The notes under the pieces are model-generated. The model worked only from the letters and a program-made list of their open reading frames with translations, did no database searches and was not told where the DNA came from. Of a stretch of DNA of 64,000 bases, positions 43,071 to 51,367 are shown one piece after another. A program made the position numbers and the translations under genes. How positions within the stretch are numbered: position 1 is the stretch's first letter; each line of letters starts with the position of its first letter. This stretch comes from Oscillospiraceae bacterium (lineage in GTDB: Bacteria; Bacillota; Clostridia; Oscillospirales; Ruminococcaceae). The stretch covers positions 1 through 64,000 of the forward strand of contig JAEELE010000028.1 of assembly GCA_016288755.1 (NCBI GenBank). Reading direction: 5' to 3'.

Positions 43071-44273
43071 ATGAATATCAATTATAAAGAACAAATCAAG
43101 CAGGTCCTCGAACAGATGCCCTCTTGGTTTGTTTATCTTTTATTGGCAGTCGCGGCGGTCGGCGTGATCCTCGCGCTGCGGTGGGGCTACAGCCTCCGCC
43201 GGAGACGGCGCTTTGACCGCATCGTCGGACCGGCTGCGCGCAATGCCGCGGTCTTGCGCTACGACCGGCACAGCCTGCTCAACCCGGGATTGTGGATCCT
43301 GCTCGTGCTGCTGTTCCCGATCATCGGCACGGTGCTGCTGATCGCCTTTTACATCGCTGCGCCGCTGATCAAGCGGACGCTCCGCAGGGTCGGGCAGAAG
43401 CACCCGCGGCTCCGCTTTCTCTCCGATCCGGAGCTCCCGTGCAGCGCGTGGATATTTGTCCCGCCGATTCTGCTGGGCTGGGCGGTCGGCTATCCGCTCC
43501 AGCCGCTGCTCGTCAAAACGCAGCTGGACGGAAAATTCCCGCTGCTGACCGGTCTGCGTGCGCCGATTCTCCAGATCGCACTGGCGGTGTGGTTTGTCAT
43601 CGCGATCCTGCGGCTGATGCGCCTCATGCGGCACACGCTCTACGTCATTCCGCACGAAGCGCGCGAGGCAGCACAGCGCACGCAGTATCTCACCGATTTT
43701 GTGCCGGTCACGCGGGAGGAGGTGCGCAAAGCCCGCACAGACCCCGACCCCCGCACCGTTCTGCACTGCTTTGCGCCGGAGACCGCCCAGAGCCGCAGCC
43801 GTTACCCTGAGCTGCTCCGCGATTACGCGGCGGAGAGCGCAAAGGGCGTTCTGCCGCTGCCCGGTCGGCGCGACACCGGTGCTGTCATGTATCAATGGAA
43901 CAGCACGCAGTATGCGATGCAGCTCTTCCGCACACAGTTCTTCGCCGATGCTGCCCGCATGAGCATGTCCCCGGCTGCACCGGCGTCGGCGCGCGACGTG
44001 ATCGTCGACCCATGCGATGCGGCTTACCGCGGCTTCGGCGTCACCGAGATCGCCGTGCTGCTCTGGTACTCCCGGCGCACCGATGACGGCACCCTGCTGA
44101 TCGCGGAGCAGGAGCGCATCCTGAGCGGCTCGGTCTGGCGGGTCATGCTCCCGATCCGCTACTGGCTCGCGGAGACGGTCACGGCGCTGCTCGGCACCGT
44201 CGCCTTCTGCTCGCCCGCCGGTGTGGCATGGCTCAGCAAGATGCTGAACCTGTTCGCATCATTCTTTCACTGA
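43071..44273 (+). CDS. Operon gene 1: multi-TM membrane protein
   Basis: Predicted 400 residues, not recognised. Membrane helices at about 18-36, 71-98, 125-144 and 158-183, then a soluble part of about 170 residues (RQTQYL..PVTREEVRKARTDPDPRTVLHCFAPETAQS), and a hydrophobic C-terminal segment near 375-397. The ATG at 43071 is chosen for its spacing from AGGAG; another ATG six bases earlier abuts that site. It lies directly behind the strong promoter and 15 bases before the Hsp70 gene, so it probably anchors or localises the products of the operon. That is inference. Confidence 0.75.
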   Translation: MNINYKEQIKQVLEQMPSWFVYLLLAVAAVGVILALRWGYSLRRRRRFDRIVGPAARNAAVLRYDRHSLLNPGLWILLVLLFPIIGTVLLIAFYIAAPLIKRTLRRVGQKHPRLRFLSDPELPCSAWIFVPPILLGWAVGYPLQPLLVKTQLDGKFPLLTGLRAPILQIALAVWFVIAILRLMRLMRHTLYVIPHEAREAAQRTQYLTDFVPVTREEVRKARTDPDPRTVLHCFAPETAQSRSRYPELLRDYAAESAKGVLPLPGRRDTGAVMYQWNSTQYAMQLFRTQFFADAARMSMSPAAPASARDVIVDPCDAAYRGFGVTEIAVLLWYSRRTDDGTLLIAEQERILSGSVWRVMLPIRYWLAETVTALLGTVAFCSPAGVAWLSKMLNLFASFFH

Positions 44274-44288
44274 ACAAGGAGGCAGCCT

Positions 44289-45806
44289 ATGCCTGAAAGC
44301 AAACGCATCCTGCATGTCGGCATCGACCTCGGCACGACCAACACGCTCTGTGCCTACACCGATGAAGCCGGCTTGATCCAGTATCTGCGCTTCGACAGCG
44401 GCAGACCGGACAATCCGCACTTCCTGCCCTCTGCCGTCGCCTTCGCGAACGGGAAATGGGTCGTCGGCGAGCCCGCACTGCGGCTCCGCGCTGCGCACCC
44501 GACCGATGTTTTTACGGCGTTCAAGGAAAATATGGGCAGCGAGATGCGCCACTCGGTCGGCACGCAGTCGGTCACGGCACAGGAGGCAGCCGCGGAGATT
44601 CTGCGGGAGGTTTACCGGCAGCTGACGCGCACCTTTCCGCAGTTCGACGGCTTCCACGCCTTTGTCACCGTGCCCGCGCGCTATGACACCGATCAGCCGC
44701 GCATCGAGACAAAGGAGGCACTGCGCACGGCCGGTTTTCTCTGCGACCCCAAGCACGCGCTGACCGACGAGCCGATCGCGGCTTCGATCGCCTACGGCAC
44801 GCGGCTGCAGGGCAACAGCCTGATTCTGGTGGTCGATTTCGGCGGCGGCACCTTCGATCTCTCGCTCGTGCACACCTACGCGGGCAGCTCCGAGATCGGT
44901 CCGGACCGCTTTGAGCCGATGAGCTGGAGCGGTGACCGCCATCTCGGCGGCGACGATGTCGACCGCGTGCTCGTCGGGCTCATGGCAGATCAGGTGATCA
45001 AGGAATACAATGTCGATCTGCGCCCCGAGCCCGATTCGCCGGGCTACAGCGAAAAGGAGGCTGCTGCGGCGGTCAGGCTGCGCAGCATGGCACTCTCGCT
45101 GAAAACGCAGCTCTTTGCGGACGGTGCCGAGGAGGCGGAGATCTATGCCGACCTCTTCGACGATTACGATCTCGATTTTACGCTCTCGCTGCAGAAATAT
45201 CTCAGGGCGGTCGCCCCGCTGACGCAGCGGATGCGCGACTGCATCGAGGAGCTCTACAGAAAGGGCGGGCTTTCGTTCGGCGAGACGCAGCATGTGCTCG
45301 TTGTCGGCGGCATGGCGCGTGAGGTCTCTCTGCAGCGGCTGCTCCGCGACCTCTTCCCCGACGATATCATCACCGTGCCGGACGAATCCATGTATCTGGT
45401 CGTGCGCGGCGCCGCGATTGCCGGCAGCAACACCGAGATCCACGTCGACAACAAGGCGTATGCCTCGGTCGGCGTGCTGATCCGGAACGGCAAGGACGTC
45501 GATGTCATCATCCGTGAGGGCGACACCGTGCAGAGCAATTTCCGCGCCGAACGCAGCTATTATCCCGGCGACGAAAAGCAGTGGGGCATGCACTACTGCG
45601 TCGTCTCGTTCACGGGAGATTTCATGCCGGGGCAATATCAGACGATCTTCTCGACCGTGCTTCAGCTCCGGAACCCGACCCTGCGCGGACTGTTCAGCGG
45701 CAGAAAACCGACGAAGGTCACCTACGGCTTCTCGGAGGACAAGCTGCTCACCGCGAAGGTCGAGCTGCCCGACGGTTCGGTCAGCAATCTGACCGTCCGG
45801 CTCTGA
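44289..45806 (+). CDS. Operon gene 2: Hsp70-family ATPase
   Basis: Predicted 505-residue DnaK-like protein. The nucleotide-binding domain shows phosphate-1 GIDLGTTNT (11-19), FVTVPARYDTDQ, the region TDEPIAASIAYG, phosphate-2 VVDFGGGTFDLS (near 180) and the adenosine motif VVGGMAREV (near 338). A short beta domain (about 385-505, EGDTVQSNFRAERSYYPGDEKQ to the end) replaces the full substrate-binding domain; the helical lid is missing. It is therefore not the housekeeping DnaK and lies without dnaJ or grpE. AAGGAGG precedes the start. Likely to work with the second Hsp70 that follows. Confidence 0.9.
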   Translation: MPESKRILHVGIDLGTTNTLCAYTDEAGLIQYLRFDSGRPDNPHFLPSAVAFANGKWVVGEPALRLRAAHPTDVFTAFKENMGSEMRHSVGTQSVTAQEAAAEILREVYRQLTRTFPQFDGFHAFVTVPARYDTDQPRIETKEALRTAGFLCDPKHALTDEPIAASIAYGTRLQGNSLILVVDFGGGTFDLSLVHTYAGSSEIGPDRFEPMSWSGDRHLGGDDVDRVLVGLMADQVIKEYNVDLRPEPDSPGYSEKEAAAAVRLRSMALSLKTQLFADGAEEAEIYADLFDDYDLDFTLSLQKYLRAVAPLTQRMRDCIEELYRKGGLSFGETQHVLVVGGMAREVSLQRLLRDLFPDDIITVPDESMYLVVRGAAIAGSNTEIHVDNKAYASVGVLIRNGKDVDVIIREGDTVQSNFRAERSYYPGDEKQWGMHYCVVSFTGDFMPGQYQTIFSTVLQLRNPTLRGLFSGRKPTKVTYGFSEDKLLTAKVELPDGSVSNLTVRL

Positions 45807-45824
45807 ATGAAAGGAGGCATTTCC

Positions 45825-48236
45825 ATGCAGATCCCGCTTTCCGACGATCTGCGGCGCGTCCGCGCCGAGCTCCAGATCCTCGATCTCGCCGTGCAGATCA
45901 TGCAGGATGCCCTCTGGCATGCCCGCAGCGGTCTTGTCCGCCCGGAGAATTACCTGCTGAACGCGGAGGACGCAGCACAGCTCGACGACCGCAGCTTCTT
46001 CCCGGAGCTCACCTTCACGGAGAACCCCGCCGGATACGATGCGCAGTGGCATCCGGTCGGCTTTGCGGAGGGCGCCGAGCCCAAGCCTGAGGATGCGGTC
46101 TTTTCGCTGGGAATGCTGCTCTGTCTGATGCAGACGGGCAAAACGATCGACACCGGCATGGCGGAATTCACGCTGATGAGCATTACCCCCGGCGACGAAA
46201 ACAGCTATCTGCCCGAGGAGGTCGCCGATTCGCTCGGTACGCTGCCCGATCCGGCGCAGCGCCCGGTCGTGTGGGAGCTGATCGCGCGGATGACCGAGCT
46301 CAACGTCAAGCACCGCATCAGCATGGCGGATGCGCTGCAGCTGATCACCGAACGGGTGCCCGCATCCGTCACCGTGCAGATCGTTGACCGCGACACGCTC
46401 GACGTGCTCGATTCCGCAGAGGTCGACTGCACCGGGCGCATGACCGAATACCCGGTCGCAAGGGAATACCGCTTCCGCAACCGCAGCTTCGTGCCGGTCG
46501 TGCTCCGCGATGCGTTTCTGATCCCCTACCGCTGCATCAGGCGCACGATCCCGCTCTATGTCAAGGCGCCGGACCTGAAGCAGAAGCCCGTCAGCATTGC
46601 GCAGAAGCTCTGCATCGGCATCGACTTCGGCACATGGAACACCTCCGTTTCGTATGTCAGCGACGCCGGCATCGCGGAGGAGCTGCGCTGGGACGATGCG
46701 AGATATCTTCGGTCGGTCATCGCCTTCCGCAGTGCGAATGAGCCGGTCTTCGGCAGAGAGGCTGCCGAGCTCGCGATGCAGTACCCGCTGGCTGCCGCGG
46801 AATGCTTCAAGCGCAATATGGATATCCGTGAGCCGCTCCGCCTGCGGTCGGTTGTGGGCGAGCCGATCGAGCTGGACGGCGTGCGGGCTGTCCGCCTGTT
46901 CATGCAGTATCTGCTCGATGCCTGCCGCACGCGGCTGCACGCCGTGCCGGAGGAAAGCTCCGTCGTGCTGACGGTGCCCGCCTGCTACGACGAGGGCGTG
47001 CGCACCGCGATGCAGGAGGCTGCGGCGTCGACCGGCTTCAACGTGCAGATCCTCACCGAGCCCGAGGCAGCCGCGTTCTATTTCGGGACGGCGCTGGACA
47101 GACCCTGCGCCGGCAATGTCCTCGTCATCGATATCGGCGGCGGCACTGCCGATATCAGCCTGCTGCAGTGCACCCCCTCCGACGACCCCGCAGAGCTCGC
47201 GGAAATGCGCACGCTCGCAAAGCGCGGCGAGGCAAAGCTCGGCGGCGCCGATTTCACCGGCATCATCTTTCAGGATATGCTGACGCATCTGCGCGAGGAG
47301 CACGGGCTGGATCTGTTCTCGGAGACTGCATCCGGTCTGACGGCTTCGCAGTATGCGGCGAATGTCCGCATCCTGAAGCAGGCTGCGGAGCAGATCAAGC
47401 TGAAGCTCTCCCAGAGCGACCGCGCCGAAGCGACCGTCAGTCTGGCGATGCCCGGCACGGCGGAGCGCGCAGATATCACGCTCACGGAGAAGCGCGCCGC
47501 CTATCAGGTCAGGCTCAAGGCGGAATATCTCCGCCCCCTGCGCAGCACCATACGCACGCTGGTCAGCGGCGAGGGTGCCGTGCGGCTCACGCAGCTCGAT
47601 CAGGTCATTCTGACGGGCGGCGCCTCGGCAACACCGGCGGTGCAGTCTTTTATCCGCGAGATGTTTGAGGACACCGGCATCAGGGTCGACTGCATCAGCT
47701 GCCCGACCGCGGTCTCACGCGGCGCGGCAATCTATGCCAATGCGCTCTCGGGCAGCACTGCCAGACGGCAGCAGGCGCTCGACAGCGTGATCTACGATAT
47801 CGGCACGGTCACGGTCGGCGCCTTCGATGCGCGCCCGCGCTTCACGCCGCTGATCGAGGCAGGCACCAGATTTTACGACGGCATGAGCATCCACGCGGGA
47901 ACGCATCCGGCAAGGCTGACACAGAAGGAGATCGCGGGCGGCTATGTCAAGCTCTTCCTCTATGTCCGTCCGCCGGAATTCCGGCATGTGCAGTTCACGA
48001 CCGACCCCGAGGGCAATGCCATCCGCCCGATCGGCTCCTTCCGCATCGCGCCGCTCCCCGATTTTTTCGACCCGAAAACCGGGCAGATTTCCTTCCAGCT
48101 CGAGCTGACCCCGCAGGAGTGCATCTACGCACAGGCAGCATTCTATGTGCCCGATGCGAAGACCGGCGAGATGATGCTGCTCGATATGCCGATCCCGCTG
48201 ACCCTCGACGTCACCGACCGGGGTGCCGCGATATGA
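45825..48236 (+). CDS. Operon gene 3: kinase-like/Hsp70 fusion protein
   Basis: Predicted 803 residues. The first 180 resemble the C-lobe of a Ser/Thr kinase: VRPENYLLN at the place of the catalytic loop KPEN, EDAVFSLGMLLCLMQTGK like subdomain IX (D-V-x-SLG), and IARMTELNVKHRISMADALQ like subdomain XI. The N-lobe, the HRD aspartate and DFG are missing, so it should be inactive. After a beta-rich linker an Hsp70 nucleotide-binding domain begins (GIDFGTWNTS near 265, VIDIGGGTADIS near 434, ILTGGASATPAV near 595), then a C-terminal beta region. The start at 45825 follows AAAGGAGG. Overlaps the radical SAM gene by 4 bases. Confidence 0.8.
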   Translation: MQIPLSDDLRRVRAELQILDLAVQIMQDALWHARSGLVRPENYLLNAEDAAQLDDRSFFPELTFTENPAGYDAQWHPVGFAEGAEPKPEDAVFSLGMLLCLMQTGKTIDTGMAEFTLMSITPGDENSYLPEEVADSLGTLPDPAQRPVVWELIARMTELNVKHRISMADALQLITERVPASVTVQIVDRDTLDVLDSAEVDCTGRMTEYPVAREYRFRNRSFVPVVLRDAFLIPYRCIRRTIPLYVKAPDLKQKPVSIAQKLCIGIDFGTWNTSVSYVSDAGIAEELRWDDARYLRSVIAFRSANEPVFGREAAELAMQYPLAAAECFKRNMDIREPLRLRSVVGEPIELDGVRAVRLFMQYLLDACRTRLHAVPEESSVVLTVPACYDEGVRTAMQEAAASTGFNVQILTEPEAAAFYFGTALDRPCAGNVLVIDIGGGTADISLLQCTPSDDPAELAEMRTLAKRGEAKLGGADFTGIIFQDMLTHLREEHGLDLFSETASGLTASQYAANVRILKQAAEQIKLKLSQSDRAEATVSLAMPGTAERADITLTEKRAAYQVRLKAEYLRPLRSTIRTLVSGEGAVRLTQLDQVILTGGASATPAVQSFIREMFEDTGIRVDCISCPTAVSRGAAIYANALSGSTARRQQALDSVIYDIGTVTVGAFDARPRFTPLIEAGTRFYDGMSIHAGTHPARLTQKEIAGGYVKLFLYVRPPEFRHVQFTTDPEGNAIRPIGSFRIAPLPDFFDPKTGQISFQLELTPQECIYAQAAFYVPDAKTGEMMLLDMPIPLTLDVTDRGAAI

Positions 48237-48868
48237 GCGCACCGATCATCCGGAAGCTCGCCCCGGAGGGGGCGGTCCGCGCGGGCTTTTTCAACAAGGG
48301 CACAGACTGTCTGGGACCGGGCACGCGGTTCGTGCTCTGGGTGCAGGGCTGCGGCAGACGCTGTCCCGGATGCATCGCCCCGGACATGCAGCCGACCGAC
48401 GGCGGCGAGATCATCGGGATCGCCGCGCTTGCTGACGAGATCATCGCGCTGCCCGATATCTCCGGCATCACACTGAGCGGCGGTGAGCCGTTCATGCAGG
48501 CGGACAGACTCGCCCTGCTCGTGCAGACGGTTCTCCGCGCACGCCCGGCACTGAACGTAATCGTCTTTACCGGCTGGACGCACGCGGCGCTCAAAGCATC
48601 CGATGAGCCCGGCGTCCGGGCGCTGTTGTCCGTGACCGATCTGCTGATCGACGGCGAATACGTCAAGGCGCTCGACGACGACAGGGGGCTGCGCGGCTCC
48701 TCCAATCAGCAGATGCACTTTCTCACGGAGCGCATCAGACCGCAGGACATCTCTGACGTGCGCAGAAATCAGTGGCTCGTGCAGGAGAACCGCCTGCGGA
48801 TGATCGGCATTCCGACCGCCGCGTCAAAGCGGTTTCTTGCGACAATTCCCGGCAGCCCAATTACATAA
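48233..48868 (+). CDS. Operon gene 4: radical SAM enzyme of the activase type
   Basis: Predicted 211-residue enzyme. The [4Fe-4S] site is Cys40-x3-Cys44-x2-Cys47 in WVQGCGRRCPGC, and the SAM-binding GGEP motif is seen in ITLSGGEPFMQ. Size and the IDGEYVKALDDDRGLRGSSNQ stretch are those of NrdG/PflA-like activating enzymes, which make a glycyl radical on a partner. No glycyl-radical enzyme is encoded here, so either the target is elsewhere or the enzyme modifies a protein of this operon. Its ATGA overlap with the preceding Hsp70 fusion indicates coupled translation. Confidence 0.88.
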   Translation: MSAPIIRKLAPEGAVRAGFFNKGTDCLGPGTRFVLWVQGCGRRCPGCIAPDMQPTDGGEIIGIAALADEIIALPDISGITLSGGEPFMQADRLALLVQTVLRARPALNVIVFTGWTHAALKASDEPGVRALLSVTDLLIDGEYVKALDDDRGLRGSSNQQMHFLTERIRPQDISDVRRNQWLVQENRLRMIGIPTAASKRFLATIPGSPIT

Positions 48869-48879
48869 GGAGGCAGCGT

Positions 48880-49605
48880 ATGCTACAGCTTACTCTCCCG
48901 GATACCCCGCATTTTTTCTGCATCAGCGACACCGCCGCATGTGCGGATATGCTGACCGCCCGCCTGATCTGTGAAAAAAAGGACGGCTCTGCGCCCGAGG
49001 AGCTCGCGATCGACCTGAAAGCCGCGGGCACGGTCAGGGAGCCGATCAATATCATGGTGCGCGACATGCTCATGCTCAATGTCAGGGTGCTGCTCGACGC
49101 GCAGTGCCCCTTCCGCAGTGTGACGCTGCTCCTGCACTGCACCGTCGGACAGATCGAGCAGCTCGGTCTGCGCTGCGGTCCGGCACTGATGCAAAACCGC
49201 TATGCTCCCGACTGGGAGCCCAATGTGCTGCGCTGCGAAAAGCTCGTCTTCCAACCGGCTCCGGACGGCTCTGCAGTGATCGTGTCGGTCGTCAATGACG
49301 CGCCCGAACAGTGCCCCGCAGCAGCGCCGCCCGCGGATATCCCGCAGACAATACCGAGCGGTCCGGCAGACCTGCTCGCGCTGATCGCGGCTGACCGCAC
49401 CGTGCTCGGATATTACGAGGGCGACGGACAGCGCAGCGCCCTGCAGCTGCTCTCTCAGGCGGAATCGGCAGCCGGCACCGACCCGGCTCACGCCGCTCAG
49501 CTGCTGGCACAGGCGGAGGATGCCATGCGCGCGCTGATCGGGCTGCGCACCAAGCAGACCAAAGCTTACCGTGCCGCAGAGGATCAGCGGCAGACAATCG
49601 GATAA
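48880..49605 (+). CDS. Operon gene 5: uncharacterised protein, 241 residues
   Basis: Not recognised. Begins MLQLTLPDTPHFFCISDTAACADML and has a beta-rich N-terminal two thirds (INIMVRDMLMLNVRVLLDAQCPFRSVTLLLHC), a Pro/Ala-rich spacer (about 150-170) and a helical C-terminus (about 175-241) with Ala/Gln-rich heptad-like spacing (LLSQAESAAGTDPAHAAQLLAQAEDAMRAL). AAGGAGG precedes the ATG, 11 bases after the radical SAM stop. The C-terminal helices may mediate binding to other operon products. Confidence 0.72.
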   Translation: MLQLTLPDTPHFFCISDTAACADMLTARLICEKKDGSAPEELAIDLKAAGTVREPINIMVRDMLMLNVRVLLDAQCPFRSVTLLLHCTVGQIEQLGLRCGPALMQNRYAPDWEPNVLRCEKLVFQPAPDGSAVIVSVVNDAPEQCPAAAPPADIPQTIPSGPADLLALIAADRTVLGYYEGDGQRSALQLLSQAESAAGTDPAHAAQLLAQAEDAMRALIGLRTKQTKAYRAAEDQRQTIG

Positions 49606-49647
49606 CCGAATGCACCGTTCAGGGATTGTGCTTTTAATATATATCGG

Positions 49648-49841
49648 ATTGCGAGTTAGGAGGGAGGAGTTAGGAGTTAGGAGTTAAGGTATGCGCTTCG
49701 CGCATGGATTGAAAAAGGGGCTGGTTCATGCAAAAGCAGACAGTTTTGCAAGCAAACATAGCCCCCGGAGTTCTGCCGATTCAGCACAACGTGCGAAAGT
49801 GACGGAACAACTCCTCACTTCTCACTCCTAACTTCTAACCG
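49648..49841. repeat. GA-rich dispersed element with inverted ends
   Basis: The 313-base gap 49606-49918 has no gene. It begins with repeated TTAGGAG units (GAGTTAGGAGGGAGGAG..) and ends with their complement (CTCCTCACTTCTCACTCC TAACTTCTAACC), giving terminal inverted repeats about 190 bases apart. A small hairpin ATGCGC-ttc-GCGCAT lies at 49691-49705. Bases 49800-49829 match 36500-36529 exactly in inverse orientation. The look is that of a small non-coding mobile element inserted inside the operon. The remaining bases 49842-49918 hold a CCCCG/CGGGG stem and the ribosome site of the next gene. Confidence 0.65.
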
Positions 49842-49918
49842 GACTTCCCCCTCCTCCCCGGACTCTGACTGATCGGGGGAGCACATTTCTGAAACGGATT
49901 CAATCAGGAGGAAGGTCT

Positions 49919-51349
49919 ATGGCATCCATCGCCGACACCGAACGCCGCATGCGGGAGCTGCGCGCGGAAATGCGCCGCACAGAACAGCAGATCGCAGCGC
50001 AGGCAAGCGCTGTCACCGAACAGAATCAGCAGGCACTCCGCAGGCTGCATGATCAGACCGCAAGGGATATGTCGCAGTGGCAGGGGCAGCTCGAGGCGCA
50101 GTACGGCGGAATGCTGCAGCTTTCGGTCGACACCATGCAGACGCAGCTTCGCACCGCCCACGAGCAGATGCAGCAGGAATATCAGCGGCTGCGCGCCGAG
50201 CAGCTCGCGGCACTCGCCGAGGAGCGGCAAAAGCAGCAGGAGACCGCCGAAAGCCTCGAGGCGCTCAGAGCGGCGCTCGAGCAGGAGCGCGCCTATTTTC
50301 AGGAGACTGCCGAGCGCGTCTGTACGGAGACTGCCGTGCAGCTGCGCGATCAGCTGAGCGGCAACCCCGTCGCGTGGTTTTTTCCGCAGCATGCGGCACT
50401 CTACCGCGAGACGCTCCGCACGGCGCAGGATTATGCGCGGCAGGGCTTCTATCAGACAGCGATCGCGATCGCGGAAACGCTCTCGCTGCGCATGCAGACC
50501 GATCTGATTCTGACGCAGCGCGAATTCATGCGCTGGCTCAACTATTTTTCTGTCTATATCAGCGCGCTGCTGACCGAGCACCGGCTGCTCTGGGAGACCT
50601 GCCCGGATATCCCGGGACAGTCGCCGGAATTCTACGAGCGGCTCGGGCTGCTGTCGCACCGTCTGACACAGGAGCAGGCGGATATGCTCTCGGGCGGGCG
50701 GCTCGCGCCGCTGATGCAGCAGCACAATGCAGAATACGGCATCACCGAGACACTCCGTGCAGCGGGCGTGCTCGACGATTCCGGCGAGCTGCACACCGAC
50801 CGGCTGCTGCAGTATATGCAGGAGCACCCCGAGGGCGCCGCGTCGCTCGATGCGGTCTCGCTCTACAACCGCGCCGAGCATATCACCGCAAGGCTCGGCA
50901 CGGTCACGGCGATCGCGGCGGAGATCCGCAGCCGCCTTGTCTGCGCCGACCAGCGCATCCGGCTCTGCGAAATGCTCATGCAGACGCTGCGGGACGACTA
51001 CGGCTTCGACGGCGACGAGCCGACCGCGGAATATGCAGACCCGGAGGCGGAATACGGCGCGATCGTGATCGGCATGACCGATCTGCCGGGTGATATCTCG
51101 ATCGAAATCCAGATCATTCCGCTGCGGCAGGAGGCGACCGGAAGCTGGTACAACTGCATCGGCTTTCTGCTCCGCGGCGACTATATCGACGGGCTCCGTG
51201 CAGAGCTCAGTCAGTTTTTCGAGGCGGTCTCTGCCGACAACGGCATACCGGTCGACCGCAGTCAGGCGCCTGCCGATGCCACCGAGGCACAGCGGCGCGC
51301 ACTCTACGCAAATCAATTCCGTGTCCGGCTGAACGGTCACGCAGAATGA
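49919..51349 (+). CDS. Operon gene 6: coiled-coil protein
   Basis: Predicted 476 residues, not recognised. Residues 1-150 are a long Gln/Glu/Ala-rich coiled coil (EEMRELRAEMRRTEQQIAAQ-like heptads through ALEQERAYFQETAERV). Then comes a globular part with NPVAWFFPQHAALYRETLRTAQDYARQGFYQTAIAIAETL, resembling a helical repeat, and a C-terminal part rich in acidic residues (EYADPEAEYGAIVIG) with beta character. AGGAGG precedes the ATG by 7 bases. Probably a scaffold or adaptor in the complex; no enzymatic motif seen. Confidence 0.75.
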   Translation: MASIADTERRMRELRAEMRRTEQQIAAQASAVTEQNQQALRRLHDQTARDMSQWQGQLEAQYGGMLQLSVDTMQTQLRTAHEQMQQEYQRLRAEQLAALAEERQKQQETAESLEALRAALEQERAYFQETAERVCTETAVQLRDQLSGNPVAWFFPQHAALYRETLRTAQDYARQGFYQTAIAIAETLSLRMQTDLILTQREFMRWLNYFSVYISALLTEHRLLWETCPDIPGQSPEFYERLGLLSHRLTQEQADMLSGGRLAPLMQQHNAEYGITETLRAAGVLDDSGELHTDRLLQYMQEHPEGAASLDAVSLYNRAEHITARLGTVTAIAAEIRSRLVCADQRIRLCEMLMQTLRDDYGFDGDEPTAEYADPEAEYGAIVIGMTDLPGDISIEIQIIPLRQEATGSWYNCIGFLLRGDYIDGLRAELSQFFEAVSADNGIPVDRSQAPADATEAQRRALYANQFRVRLNGHAE

Positions 51350-51367
51350 CGAATGGAAGGTATAATT

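Noticed and set aside
44289..45806. Possible housekeeping dnaK.
   Set aside because: No dnaJ, grpE or hrcA beside it; the C-terminal lid is missing and a second Hsp70 follows, so it belongs to the specialised operon.
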